Shown: positions 24,399 through 33,003, numbered from the stretch's first letter. The stretch: DNA of 64,000 nt from Butyricicoccus sp. Marseille-Q5471 (GCF_951230135.1 NZ_CATNVC010000001.1:264746-328745), one strand, 5' to 3'. The notes: generated from the letters alone by a model not told the origin. Translations and numbers: made by a program.

Positions 24399-25331
24399 TT
24401 ACGGACGCTGCTTGACCTCAGCCGCGAGGATTTCATCCTTACGGGCAAACAGCTCATCGCTCCACAAAGCAGATTCCAGTTTGTCTGCGCCCACGCGGTC
24501 AATCGCCGCGCCCAGACGCTCCTTCTGGTACGCATTGTCCTTAAACCACAGCATGGTCTTCTCAAGAATGGGGAAAATCTCTTCCCGCGTGATCAGACGC
24601 GACAGCGGCGTGCCGACCCGGGTATGCTTGCCCCACGTGCCGCCGACAAAGATTTGATACCGCACATTTTCCTCATGCGCGACCGCGCCGAAGGGGCACT
24701 TATCGCCACACACGCCGCAGGTTTTGCAGATTTCCGGATCAATCGCGAGCTTGCCGTCGGTCAGCTTTGCCGCCTTCATCGGGCAGCGCTTCTCAATCTG
24801 GCAAACCTTACAGCCGCGGCATTTCTCTTCATCAAACACCGGTGCGCGGTGTCCCTCAATGCCGAAATCATTCAGGCTGGGCTTCATGCAGCTGTTCGGA
24901 CAGCCGCCAACTGCAATCTTAAACTTATGCGGCAGCTTGACTGCATCCCAACCAAGATAGTATTTTTCATGCAGCTCTTTGCCGAGCGCCTGCGTATCGT
25001 AGTTACCATAAATGCAGGTCGTGCCCTTGCAGGCCGCCACCGGACGAACCTTCGCCCCGGTGCCGCCAAAATACAGACCGTGCGCCTCAGCATAGGCGAC
25101 AGCTTCGTCGATTTTATCATACGAAATGCCGACGATTTCCGCGGTGAGACGGGTGGTAAACGCAATTTTGCCGTTACCAAAGCGGTCTGCAATCTCTGCC
25201 ACCGTTTTCAAATCGTCCGCCGTGAATACGCTGCCTGCCGGAACAATGCGGCCGGAAAACTGCTCCGTACCGCGGTTTTGCAGAAAACCCATCGCCTTGA
25301 CACGAGCGATGTCGTTTGGATGAATTGCCAT
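24399..25331 (-). CDS. Siroheme/[4Fe-4S] reductase-like protein with ferredoxin domain (AsrC-like)
   Basis: A 310-residue protein with a nitrite/sulfite reductase half-domain followed by two [4Fe-4S] clusters. The siroheme-cluster cysteines are CKGTTC and GGCPNSCMK. The ferredoxin part shows CRGCKVCQIEKRC and CKTCGVCGDKC. The order matches the C subunit of anaerobic sulfite reductase, but no AsrA or AsrB gene is adjacent, and at 310 aa it is a bit short. It may be a stand-alone assimilatory or small-molecule reductase. Expression depends on a GGAGGAG ribosome site before ATG 25331. Confidence 0.82.
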   Translation of the reverse strand: MAIHPNDIARVKAMGFLQNRGTEQFSGRIVPAGSVFTADDLKTVAEIADRFGNGKIAFTTRLTAEIVGISYDKIDEAVAYAEAHGLYFGGTGAKVRPVAACKGTTCIYGNYDTQALGKELHEKYYLGWDAVKLPHKFKIAVGGCPNSCMKPSLNDFGIEGHRAPVFDEEKCRGCKVCQIEKRCPMKAAKLTDGKLAIDPEICKTCGVCGDKCPFGAVAHEENVRYQIFVGGTWGKHTRVGTPLSRLITREEIFPILEKTMLWFKDNAYQKERLGAAIDRVGADKLESALWSDELFARKDEILAAEVKQRP

Positions 25332-25345
25332 TTTTCTTACTCCTC

Positions 25346-25879
25346 CTATGCACTATGCGCAGTCACGCCTGCTTCTTTGCACAGCGTGCTGTAGAAATTC
25401 TGTGCGTCATCCACATCCTCAAATGCGGCGAGCGGCACGGTAATCGCATCTTTTTCTGCGGTCAGAATAAATAAATGGGACGCTGTTCGTTCGACATGTA
25501 CAATGCGGTCGAACGGAAAGCGAGTCTCACCCTCCTTGTCGGTCAGGCGAAGGCCGTCTGTCAGCAAATCGATCTGCTTGTCTCCGCATGCGTTATTTTC
25601 GACCTGCTCCAGCGCAAGATTCACCTGCTTGTCCAAGCTCGATTTGGCCTGCGACGGTACGTAGACCACGAAGAGCGCGGCTACAATGACGAAAAGCGCC
25701 ATGCCCGCAAGCGTCACACCGCCGCGCATGAAACCGACAATAACACCAAGCGCGAGCACAGCGGCTGCCCCGCCGACCTGCAGCGCACGCACGCGGCGGC
25801 GATAGGCGGGGTCACGTTTTGCAAGAAACAGGTTAAACGCCACATAATCATCCGGCGTAATGGTATAATGCATCTGCAT
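25346..25879 (-). CDS. YcxB-like membrane protein
   Basis: A 177-residue protein starting MQMHYTITPDDYVAFNLFLA, with two adjacent membrane helices (about residues 34-73) and a soluble C-terminal half (LRLTDKEGETRFPFDRIVHV), the pattern of the YcxB-like family. The function of the family is unknown. It lies 14 bp upstream of the siroheme protein gene and 11 bp downstream of the mgtC-like gene, so it may share their transcript. Confidence 0.7.
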   Translation of the reverse strand: MQMHYTITPDDYVAFNLFLAKRDPAYRRRVRALQVGGAAAVLALGVIVGFMRGGVTLAGMALFVIVAALFVVYVPSQAKSSLDKQVNLALEQVENNACGDKQIDLLTDGLRLTDKEGETRFPFDRIVHVERTASHLFILTAEKDAITVPLAAFEDVDDAQNFYSTLCKEAGVTAHSA

Positions 25880-25890
25880 AAAGCTCCTTC

Positions 25891-26589
25891 TCAGGCGTTG
25901 TCGTTGCGGTTTTCCATGGATACGATGCCGGGCACAGCCGCCAGCGACTGTGTAAACTGCGACTGCGCAAACTCATAATTCTTCGCGGGAAAGTTCGCGC
26001 GGAAGCTGATGATATATGTATTGTGCGAAGTGCGTCCAAAGGACAAATCGACCAGCGAGGCAAAGTGGCGATCCGCCAATTCGTCAACCGCGACCAGAAC
26101 CTCGGACATATGCTCGCATTCCAGCTGAATATCCAGTTCAGGACGCTTGCCGTAGCGAACCGCGTGCTGAATGCTGTCGAACGCGATGAGTGTCAGAAAA
26201 ATCGCAATGCCGCCGAGCAGCGTCAGCCAGTAATACCCCATGCCGGCCGCAAGACCCAGGCAGGCGACCGACCACAGGCTCGCCGCTGTTGTCAGGCCGC
26301 GCACGGAAAAGCCTTCCTTCATAATCGTGCCCGCACCCAGAAAGCCGACGCCCGAAATGACCTGCGCACCCAAACGCGCGGGGTCGGGGCCGGTGCCGAA
26401 CATGGTGTTGGTATCATAATACAGCAAAGAGCCGGTAATCATCACCACACACGCGCCGAGCGCCACCAGCATATGCGTGCGCAGACCGGCCGGATGTGCC
26501 GTGCGGGCACGCTGTCCGCCGACAAAAAAACCCACCGCCATTGCCGCAAGCAGGCGCAGTGTAATATCAACCAGTGTGATTTGTCCCAT
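25891..26589 (-). CDS. MgtC/SapB-family membrane protein
   Basis: A 232-residue protein. The N-terminal half has about five helices with the family core RLLAAMAVGFFVGGQRARTA and GAGTIMKEGFSVRGLTTAAS. The C-terminal half is a soluble ACT-like domain. MgtC proteins support growth in low magnesium and affect membrane potential or ATP synthase in pathogens. The role in an anaerobic commensal-type bacterium is unclear. It is the first gene of the leftward group with the YcxB-like and siroheme genes. Confidence 0.88.
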   Translation of the reverse strand: MGQITLVDITLRLLAAMAVGFFVGGQRARTAHPAGLRTHMLVALGACVVMITGSLLYYDTNTMFGTGPDPARLGAQVISGVGFLGAGTIMKEGFSVRGLTTAASLWSVACLGLAAGMGYYWLTLLGGIAIFLTLIAFDSIQHAVRYGKRPELDIQLECEHMSEVLVAVDELADRHFASLVDLSFGRTSHNTYIISFRANFPAKNYEFAQSQFTQSLAAVPGIVSMENRNDNA

Positions 26590-26755
26590 GCTGTTTTGTC
26601 TCCTCTACAACGTTTCAAAATCGCTCTGCGAAAACCTTTGCACCAGTATAACATATTTGCCCCCGACGCACAAGATACTGTGTCTTGCATTTCTACGATG
26701 TATCCGTTAGAATAGCAGTAGAACTCAGCCTAAGGCTGGAAGGAAGTGCAAATTT

Positions 26756-27421
26756 ATGCTCATTACCGCTCACTCCGGATGTGACGGCACGCCCGATAAC
26801 TCGCTCGATTACGTTCGGTACGCGCTCGAACTCGGCCCGGACGCCTTCGAAATCGACGTGCACCGCCGCGCCGACAGCGTCCTCGTTATCAACCATGATG
26901 TGGATACCACCGGTGCCTATCCCGGATGCCCCACGCTACACGAGGTCTGCGCGCTTGCCGCAGCGTATCCGCACATCGGTCTGAACTATGACCTAAAGGA
27001 TGCCGGACTGGAAGAAGCCGTGTGCGCGCTGCATGCGTCACTCTGCCCGGATAATGGGATTTATCTTTCGGGAACAGTATCACCCGCTATCCTGAAAAAT
27101 AACCGTTCCGCGCTCGGACACGCCGTCCCCCTGCTCAATGCGGAGGAGGTTGTCGACCGATTTTACCCGCGTATGCTGGAGGGGGAATACCGTGCCTGCG
27201 GTGAAGAGGCTGCCAAAGCCTGCATCGCCTGCGGTGTCAGCGTGCTCAACGTGTTTTACTGGTGCTGTCCGGATGAATTCCTGTCCGCGCTGCGCGAGCA
27301 CGGTGTGAACGCTTCGGTCTGGACGATTGAGTCCGCAAACGAAGCGCCGCATTTCTTTGCACGGGACGTGTTCAATATTACGACCCGCCGCCCCAAGGAG
27401 CTGCTCGCACTGCGCGCATAA
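26756..27421 (+). CDS. Glycerophosphodiester phosphodiesterase-family protein
   Basis: A 221-residue TIM-barrel protein. HSGCDGTPDNSLDYVRYALE replaces the usual HRG...PENT start, followed by FEIDVHRRADSVLVINHD, which holds the metal-binding Glu-Asp and catalytic His. WTIESAN near the end is typical. The enzyme would split glycerophosphodiesters to glycerol-3-phosphate and an alcohol. The first metal/histidine motif is altered (HSG instead of HRG), so substrate or activity may differ. Confidence 0.78.
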   Translation: MLITAHSGCDGTPDNSLDYVRYALELGPDAFEIDVHRRADSVLVINHDVDTTGAYPGCPTLHEVCALAAAYPHIGLNYDLKDAGLEEAVCALHASLCPDNGIYLSGTVSPAILKNNRSALGHAVPLLNAEEVVDRFYPRMLEGEYRACGEEAAKACIACGVSVLNVFYWCCPDEFLSALREHGVNASVWTIESANEAPHFFARDVFNITTRRPKELLALRA

Positions 27422-27430
27422 GAAAGAGCA

Positions 27431-27460
27431 AAGAGGAAGCCGTTCGGCCTCCTCTTTTTT
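27431..27460. terminator. Bidirectional terminator between the phosphodiesterase and PfkB genes
   Basis: The AAGAGGAAGCC/GGCCTCCTCTT stem (one mismatch) with T6 at the right end sits between convergent genes. Confidence 0.8.
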
Positions 27461-27464
27461 CATT

Positions 27465-28346
27465 TTAATAAAATTCCTTGATGTAGTCCAGCACCTGCTG
27501 CCGGTCGCCCTTGAAGGGGCCGGGGGTCTCCATCTTGAGCGAGACCAGTGCGGTCGCATACTGCAGCGCTTCGCCGACCGGCGCATGCAGACGCTCAACC
27601 AGATAGCCGGCAAAGGTCGTATCGCCGCGGCCGGAGCGGCCAACCAGACTGCGCGCCTTGACCGGACTGGTGTAAAAGTCCTTACCGTCGTAAACCAGCA
27701 TCTCGGTGTTATGCGAAATCATGATTTCCTTCGCGCCGTAGGAATACAGCACCTTGGCAGCTTCAAAGCGGTCGGACAGACCGGTCAAAATCTCAGCCTC
27801 AGCCGCGTCGGTCTTGAGGTAAGTAATGTACGGGAACACGTCCTTCTTTTCGGCATAATCGAAGAACTGCATCGAGCCATCGGGCATGACCGTGCGCAGC
27901 AGGCATTGCACGTCGACCGCAACTGCGCCCTTTTCGCTTGCCTTACGAATCAGCTCCGCGCCGAAATCACCGACCATCAGGCCTGCGAAGTGGTAAATCG
28001 AGGTATCGATGTCGGGCAGCTCGTCAAAGGTAAACGGCTCGCACTGACCCAGCGCACGGCATTCGCGGCGCTCTTTATCGGCTGTAAAGTATTTATTGTG
28101 GATAGAGGTTGTCCGCGGCGCATCCTTACTGAACACATCCGCGCCCGAGCCTGCAAAAATTTGCTCCGCATCTGCGTCCGCGCTGCTCAGCTTGGTGAAA
28201 ATCGCCGTTTCCGCGCCGCTGCGCGCTGCCGCCCAGCCGGACTGCACGACTGCGCCGCCGATTTCCCGCTCTTCATTTTCTTGATAATCGATGTTGATAT
28301 CCAGCGAGATCGGTCCGACGACCAACGTGTCATAGTGTTTGCCCAT
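27465..28346 (-). CDS. PfkB-family carbohydrate/nucleoside kinase
   Basis: A 293-residue ribokinase-fold kinase. The N-terminus VVGPISLDINIDYQ and the glycine pair IGGAVVQSGWAAARSG fit the substrate lid and sugar-binding region. GRGDTTFAGYLVERL contains the catalytic aspartate and anion hole. The sugar or nucleoside substrate cannot be told. It is unusual in having a long leader that can form a strong hairpin (28379-28445). No transporter or pathway partner is adjacent. Confidence 0.85.
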   Translation of the reverse strand: MGKHYDTLVVGPISLDINIDYQENEEREIGGAVVQSGWAAARSGAETAIFTKLSSADADAEQIFAGSGADVFSKDAPRTTSIHNKYFTADKERRECRALGQCEPFTFDELPDIDTSIYHFAGLMVGDFGAELIRKASEKGAVAVDVQCLLRTVMPDGSMQFFDYAEKKDVFPYITYLKTDAAEAEILTGLSDRFEAAKVLYSYGAKEIMISHNTEMLVYDGKDFYTSPVKARSLVGRSGRGDTTFAGYLVERLHAPVGEALQYATALVSLKMETPGPFKGDRQQVLDYIKEFY

Positions 28347-28378
28347 TCCATATCTCTCCTGTCAAATAATATGGCAAC

Positions 28379-28445
28379 ATGATACCAGCAGTGTCCTGCG
28401 GGTTTTTCGCCCCAACCGCACGACATGCGCTGCTGATGGTATCAT
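28379..28445 (-). promoter_or_regulatory. Structured leader upstream of the PfkB kinase
   Basis: On the minus strand, AUGAUACCAUCAGCAG pairs with CUGCUGGUAUCAU around a GC-rich inner region. It is immediately followed by the ribosome site and start of the kinase. It could be a regulatory RNA. I could not match a known riboswitch class. Confidence 0.4.
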
Positions 28446-28520
28446 TGTAAAACAGTCGCCTTGCGGCTATTATACCATAAAATTCAAACTTTACAAGGCT
28501 GTTTTTTGGGCAATATATGT

Positions 28521-28552
28521 AAAAAGGCGGTGCTTTCGCACCGCCTTTTTAC
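28521..28552. terminator. Terminator after the SLH-transglutaminase gene
   Basis: The AAAAAGGCGGTGC/GCACCGCCTTTTT stem with loop TTTC ends the leftward surface-protein gene and could also stop rightward transcripts. Confidence 0.9.
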
Positions 28553-28564
28553 TTTTGAAAGCCC

Positions 28565-30328
28565 TTACAGAGCTGATTTGAAGTTTTTGAGCAGTTTTTG
28601 CGCATTATCGTTGTCCATAATCAAAATGACAACGTTTCCGACGTTCTCTACCAGAACATTTTCATCGCTTACGCCAACGCAAATCCACTTGTACGGATCG
28701 CAGGTTTCGCGAATGGTCTTTTTAACCGCTTCCATGTCCGTGCCGTCCTTCATGCGGGCGACAACGACCGAGTGCGCATATGAGGTAATCATGCCCTCAG
28801 ACGCAAGGCCTGCTTCAATCGGCAGGTCGTTCGAACCGAGGAAGTAGCTGAGCTGGTAGGACATTCCGTCCGCGCCCATGCCCTTGTAAAGCGGCGTGCG
28901 GTTGGTGGGGCCGTTGGTCTCAACACCCTCATACACCTTATCGAGCAGCGCGGACAGCGCTGCGTCCGCCTCAATCTGATCGCCCGGCTGCGTGCTGTTT
29001 TCATCCGCCTTGTAGCCCCATTCGGATTCGCCGTACTTTTTCATGAACAAATCATAGTGCTCATTATAGCGGGAAGCATAAATGCTCTCAATCTGCGGAT
29101 CGAAGGTGTAGGCCGTGCCGTCGATGGTAATTTCCGTCCAAGCGTGCACCGATTCGTTGCCCTTGGGCGAAACGCCCGTGCCCGCGATTGCCTTTGCGTC
29201 AAAGCCAACCTGACGCGCCAGATAGGTGAAGCCCGAGGCCCAAGAATAGCAGTTGCCCTTGCCGTTTGTCAGCATATTGGTGGCCTGCTCAATCTGCCAG
29301 CCGGGAATCGTCGTATCGACCGTGCCGATGCCGAGATAGCCGAAGTGCTCCTTGGCGTAATCGTACATGGCGCGCAGCTTTTCCATCTGCGTCATCTCGG
29401 ACTTTACCACCTTCGTCGCAACCGCGGTCAGCAGCGTGTCCAGCTTTTCCGAGCCGGTGGTAAAGCGGCCGTCCTGATTCAGTTCAATTCCGTCCACCGT
29501 CGTGCTTTTGTCAAACTGCTTGCTGTCGTTTACATGGAACAGCTCACCAAGAACGTTGTGCCAGCCGGGTGCCAGCGTGGTCGTCTCCTTATCAAAGGTT
29601 GTCCAACGTTCAAAGTTGTCCGTCATTTCATATTTGTGGTCGGTCGTTGCTTCAATCATCGCAAGATATGCCCAGTGCGAACTCGGCACATCCGGCATGA
29701 TGCGGATACCGTCACCGGTTGCAGCCATCGAGGCGTCGCCCTGACGGCCGAGCACGCGGTTAAGCAGCGTCACTGCTTCGGCGCGGGTGATAAATGCATC
29801 GGGCTTAAACGTGCCGTCTGCATAGCCGCCGACCCAGCCGTTGCCCAGCGCGACCTGAATGGCGTCATACGCCCAGTGTGCGCGGGTCACATCGGAAAAG
29901 CTCTCAGTTGAAGCAATGTCCTTATGCGGAAAACGCGACAAAATCGTGGCAAATTCGGCGCGGGTAATCGGTGCGTCCGGCTGGAACGTGCCGTCGGCAT
30001 AGCCCGAAAGCAGCGAGAAGCCGGTCATCTGGCTGATTGCTTCGGCATACCATGCGGAAGCCTCCACGTCGGAGAACAGGTAATCGCCACCTGCATTTTT
30101 TTCCGCAAGCAGACCGGCAATCAGCTTGCATGCTTCGGCGCGCGTAATCGTCGCATCGGGACGGAAGGTGCCGTCGGCATAGCCATCCATGTACTGCATA
30201 TGGTCGGTCGTGTTGAAGGCCGGTGTTTTCGGGTTGCTTGTATCAAGTTCCGCGGCGCACGCCGATACCGGCAGCGCAGTGGCGGCCATCAGTGCGGCGA
30301 GTGCCGCGCTGGTGAGTCTTGTTTTCAT
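28565..30328 (-). CDS. Secreted SLH-domain protein with transglutaminase-like domain
   Basis: A 587-residue exported protein. The signal peptide (MKTRLTSAALAALMAATALP...) is followed by three S-layer homology repeats (about 45-205), each with GYADGTFxPDxxITRAE, which should bind cell-wall polymer. A transglutaminase/protease-like domain follows with the Cys-His-Asp triad C360 (GKGNCYSWASG), H396 (VHAWTEI) and D410 (FDPQ). The last 110 residues (GMITSYAHSVVVARMKDGTD...) look like a separate module, possibly DUF4358-like. The catalytic function may be peptide cleavage or cross-linking at the wall. Confidence 0.85.
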   Translation of the reverse strand: MKTRLTSAALAALMAATALPVSACAAELDTSNPKTPAFNTTDHMQYMDGYADGTFRPDATITRAEACKLIAGLLAEKNAGGDYLFSDVEASAWYAEAISQMTGFSLLSGYADGTFQPDAPITRAEFATILSRFPHKDIASTESFSDVTRAHWAYDAIQVALGNGWVGGYADGTFKPDAFITRAEAVTLLNRVLGRQGDASMAATGDGIRIMPDVPSSHWAYLAMIEATTDHKYEMTDNFERWTTFDKETTTLAPGWHNVLGELFHVNDSKQFDKSTTVDGIELNQDGRFTTGSEKLDTLLTAVATKVVKSEMTQMEKLRAMYDYAKEHFGYLGIGTVDTTIPGWQIEQATNMLTNGKGNCYSWASGFTYLARQVGFDAKAIAGTGVSPKGNESVHAWTEITIDGTAYTFDPQIESIYASRYNEHYDLFMKKYGESEWGYKADENSTQPGDQIEADAALSALLDKVYEGVETNGPTNRTPLYKGMGADGMSYQLSYFLGSNDLPIEAGLASEGMITSYAHSVVVARMKDGTDMEAVKKTIRETCDPYKWICVGVSDENVLVENVGNVVILIMDNDNAQKLLKNFKSAL

Positions 30329-30334
30329 GGAATG

Positions 30335-31231
30335 TTATTCCCCTTTCAGATTCTCTTGCTCATTTGGACGGACCTCATCCGCCATTTGTTCCGTATCTTC
30401 AGGAGAAATTTCTTCCGCAGCATCAGAACTCTCGTGCTCCTGCCCAACGACAACCGGGATCAGCGAAGCGGCCAGCTTGCCCTTGCCGCGTGTTTTGACA
30501 TAGAAAAAGCCGATAATCGAAAAAACCACGGCGCCGACAAAGTTCACCAACAAATCCTTCATCGTATCAATTAGGCCGATATCGATATAGCCGCCAGGGA
30601 ACTGCATCCAGTCCTGCCCGTTGACAACCACGCTTTGAATCGGCTCATGCACCACGGTGTTCAGTCCGCTCGGATTGAGCAGCACGGAGTTGACCGTGGT
30701 CACAAGGAAGTCCTTCTGCATATCGGTGGCGAAGAACTGATCCATGCCAAATTCAAAAAACTCCCACAGCACACCAACCGTCATCGAAAAGCAAAATGCC
30801 ACGATTGCCAAAAACAGCGGGGATAGTTTAAAGGAAAACCGCTCGCTGCGGTTGCACAAATCGACCAATGCAAAGCCGACCGCCGCGACGAGGAAGCCGT
30901 TGATGGTGTGCAGCATGGTATCCCACCCGGGGATAATGGTATAAAACGAATTAATTTCACCCAGAATTTCAGCCGCAAAAATGAAGCAGTAGATGATGGC
31001 CTCCATCAGCGGCGGGATGTCGATGGACAGGTGCTTTTCCATCAGCATCGGCACACAGAACAGCACGAGCGACAGCACGCATACGAACACATTTTCATAT
31101 CGATGCATGAAGGCCGAGCGAATCATCGTCATTAAAATAAAGAAGGACAACACGCCGCGAATGGTCAGGCGACGGCGAGTGTGCATCGACCAACGTTCTT
31201 TGGGTTGTCCGGATGTTTGTTTTTTTGACAT
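30335..31231 (-). CDS. YjdF/DUF2238-like integral membrane protein
   Basis: A 298-residue protein with about seven membrane helices and the motifs FYTIIPGWDTMLHTINGFLV and VGVLWEFFEFGMDQ, which resemble the DUF2238/YjdF family. The function is unknown. The C-terminal 45 residues are acidic and cytoplasm-like (EHESSDAAEEISPEDTEQ). It ends six bases before the SLH gene start, so the two may be co-transcribed. Confidence 0.7.
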   Translation of the reverse strand: MSKKQTSGQPKERWSMHTRRRLTIRGVLSFFILMTMIRSAFMHRYENVFVCVLSLVLFCVPMLMEKHLSIDIPPLMEAIIYCFIFAAEILGEINSFYTIIPGWDTMLHTINGFLVAAVGFALVDLCNRSERFSFKLSPLFLAIVAFCFSMTVGVLWEFFEFGMDQFFATDMQKDFLVTTVNSVLLNPSGLNTVVHEPIQSVVVNGQDWMQFPGGYIDIGLIDTMKDLLVNFVGAVVFSIIGFFYVKTRGKGKLAASLIPVVVGQEHESSDAAEEISPEDTEQMADEVRPNEQENLKGE

Positions 31232-31287
31232 AAGTATTCCTTTCCCTACACGTTTTTACTAATAGTTTTATTATAGCATTCCCCGGA

Positions 31288-31318
31288 ATAAAAGAAAAGA
31301 GACGAGTGTTCTCGTCTC
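31288..31318 (-). terminator. Terminator after bioY
   Basis: The GAGACGAG (31299-31306)/CTCGTCTC (31311-31318) stem has a TTTTCTTTTAT tail on the minus strand. Confidence 0.8.
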
Positions 31319-31326
31319 CCTTCCAT

Positions 31327-31899
31327 TTATTCGGCCTGCATCGGCGGAGACTGCTGGCCGACAATCGGTACCAGCCGCACCGCAAGCAACGCGGAAACCA
31401 CACACTTGACCACATCCACCCCGATGGTCGGCAGAAAGCAGGTCAGGAACAGCGGCCATACACCAATCGGGTCGTGCAGGTAAAACGATTTGACGGCGTA
31501 AAACCATGCCACACCGAGTGCGTAAACGCAAGCCATATTGACCAGACCCGCGGCAAGATAAACACCAAATCCGCTTTTTTTGGCGTGCCGCACGACCGTT
31601 CCCGCCGCAAACGCGCCCAGTACAAAGCCGAGGATACAGCCAAAGGTCGGCTCAAAGATATACTGCGGGCCGCCGCCTTTGGTGAAGATTGGCAGCCCGA
31701 GCAGTCCCAACACGATATACGCCGCACAGGCGATCGTGCCGTATCTTCGCCCAAGCAGCAGCGCCGCCAGATTGGCGAACAGGAATTGCAGCGTGAACGG
31801 CCATACCGGAATGGGCACGCGCAGAAATGCACCCACCGCAATCAGCGCGGTAAACAGGGCGCACAGCACCAGCATACGGGTGGAAATCGGCTTTTTCAT
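31327..31899 (-). CDS. bioY: Biotin transporter BioY
   Basis: A 190-residue S-component of the ECF-type biotin importer. It has six helices and the family pattern AVGAFLRVPIPVWPFTLQFL near the N-terminus and LGLLGLPIFTKGGGPQYI. Starting at ATG 31899 avoids a 21-residue extension and follows AGGA. No energising A1A2T genes are adjacent, so it should use shared ECF modules. The BirA-like operator upstream implies repression by biotin. Confidence 0.93.
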   Translation of the reverse strand: MKKPISTRMLVLCALFTALIAVGAFLRVPIPVWPFTLQFLFANLAALLLGRRYGTIACAAYIVLGLLGLPIFTKGGGPQYIFEPTFGCILGFVLGAFAAGTVVRHAKKSGFGVYLAAGLVNMACVYALGVAWFYAVKSFYLHDPIGVWPLFLTCFLPTIGVDVVKCVVSALLAVRLVPIVGQQSPPMQAE

Positions 31900-31957
31900 G
31901 GCTTGCAGTCCTCGCTTTCGCTTGTCTGGTGACAGTTTACCATAACCTCCCGGAATC

Positions 31958-31985
31958 GTCAACCGGAATTATATTTCCGGTTAAC
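31958..31985 (-). promoter_or_regulatory. BirA-like biotin operator overlapping the bioY -10 element
   Basis: GTCAACCGGAA-TTATAT-TTCCGGTTAAC is an inverted repeat with one mismatch, close to the BirA consensus GTTAACC-N15-GGTTAAC. TATAAT on the minus strand (31968-31973) sits in its centre, so a bound BirA would block the promoter. Confidence 0.65.
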
Positions 31986-31999
31986 GTCGCTTGAATATC

Positions 32000-32028
32000 T
32001 TGACAAACGCACAAAAGCGCCATACAAT
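32000..32028 (+). promoter_or_regulatory. Promoter of tRNA-Gly
   Basis: TTGACA (32000-32005) and TACAAT (32023-32028) are separated by 17 bp, ending 12 bp before the tRNA. Confidence 0.8.
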
Positions 32029-32040
32029 AGAAAAGTACAT

Positions 32041-32114
32041 GCGGGTGTAGTTCATCGGTAGAACGGCAGCTTCCCAAGCTGCATAGGTGGGTTCGACTCC
32101 CATCATCCGCTCCA
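32041..32114 (+). tRNA. tRNA-Gly (anticodon CCC), with encoded CCA
   Basis: The cloverleaf closes cleanly: acceptor GCGGGTG/CATCCGC, D-stem GTTC/GAAC, anticodon stem GCAGC/GCTGC with loop TTCCCAA (anticodon CCC), T-stem GTGGG/CCCAT with loop TTCGACT, discriminator T and CCA at 32112-32114. It reads GGG codons. It has its own promoter and terminator and is the only tRNA I can fold in the window. Confidence 0.95.
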
Positions 32115-32118
32115 AAGA

Positions 32119-32150
32119 GAAAGCACCGCTCAAGCGGTGCTTTTTGTTTT
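32119..32150 (+). terminator. Terminator of tRNA-Gly
   Basis: The AAAGCACCGCT/AGCGGTGCTTT stem with a two-base spacer is followed by TTTTTGTTTT, directly after the tRNA. Confidence 0.9.
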
Positions 32151-32178
32151 ATACAGCGTCCTCTGTCCCTGCGATTGA

Positions 32179-33003
32179 TTAGAGCAGGAACACGGCCAAA
32201 ACGATGACGCCCAATATGATTCGATACCAGCCAAAAACCTTGAAATCGTGCTTTTTGATATAGCTCATCAGGAACTTGATGACCAGCACCGATACAACGA
32301 ACGCCACCACCATGCCAAGAATCAATGTCATAAACTCCGCTCCCGTAAAGTGAAAGCCGAATTTCAGCATTTTCAGTGCGCTCAGTCCAAACATGACCGG
32401 CACCGCCAAAAAGAACGTGAATTCCGCCGCGGCCACGCGCGATACGCCGATGAGCAGCGCACCGATGATGGTCGCACCCGAACGTGAGGTGCCCGGAATG
32501 ATCGACAGCACCTGAAACATACCGATTGCCAGCGCGGTCTGATAGGTAATATCGGACAATCGCGTCACACGCGCGGTGCGCGTCTTGTTCCAATCCTCAA
32601 TCAAAATAAAGGCAATGCCGTACAAAATCAGCATCGCGGCAATCACAACCGGCGTATGCAGATGCGCCTCAATATAATCGTCAAACAAAATCGTCACAAT
32701 CGCGCCCGGAATGCAGGCAACCACGACCTTAAACCAGAGCGAAAAAATATCCTTCCGCACCACCGGCTTTGCCTTGTCATGAAACTGGAACGGGAACATC
32801 CGCTTCCAGAACATCACAACCACGGCCAGAATCGCGCCTAGCTGTATGACCACGAAAAACATATCCTTAAACGCGTCGCTCATGTTCATGTGGAGAAATT
32901 CATCCACGAGCAGCATGTGTCCGGTGCTGCTGATTGGGAGCCATTCGGTAATACCCTCTACAATGCCGAGAAAAATTACCTTTAAAATTTCGATAAAATT
33001 CAT
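32179..33003 (-). CDS. uppP: Undecaprenyl-diphosphate phosphatase UppP
   Basis: A 274-residue integral membrane enzyme that recycles the lipid carrier of peptidoglycan synthesis and gives bacitracin tolerance. The active-site motifs are both clear: GIVEGITEWLPISSTGHMLL near residue 14 and PGTSRSGATI near the middle. Eight or so helices are predicted by hydrophobicity. It is transcribed alone, toward the tRNA. Confidence 0.95.
   Translation of the reverse strand: MNFIEILKVIFLGIVEGITEWLPISSTGHMLLVDEFLHMNMSDAFKDMFFVVIQLGAILAVVVMFWKRMFPFQFHDKAKPVVRKDIFSLWFKVVVACIPGAIVTILFDDYIEAHLHTPVVIAAMLILYGIAFILIEDWNKTRTARVTRLSDITYQTALAIGMFQVLSIIPGTSRSGATIIGALLIGVSRVAAAEFTFFLAVPVMFGLSALKMLKFGFHFTGAEFMTLILGMVVAFVVSVLVIKFLMSYIKKHDFKVFGWYRIILGVIVLAVFLL

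Noticed and set aside
31937-32593. Frame across the tRNA and uppP
   Set aside because: It runs through tRNA-Gly and overlaps uppP in another frame.
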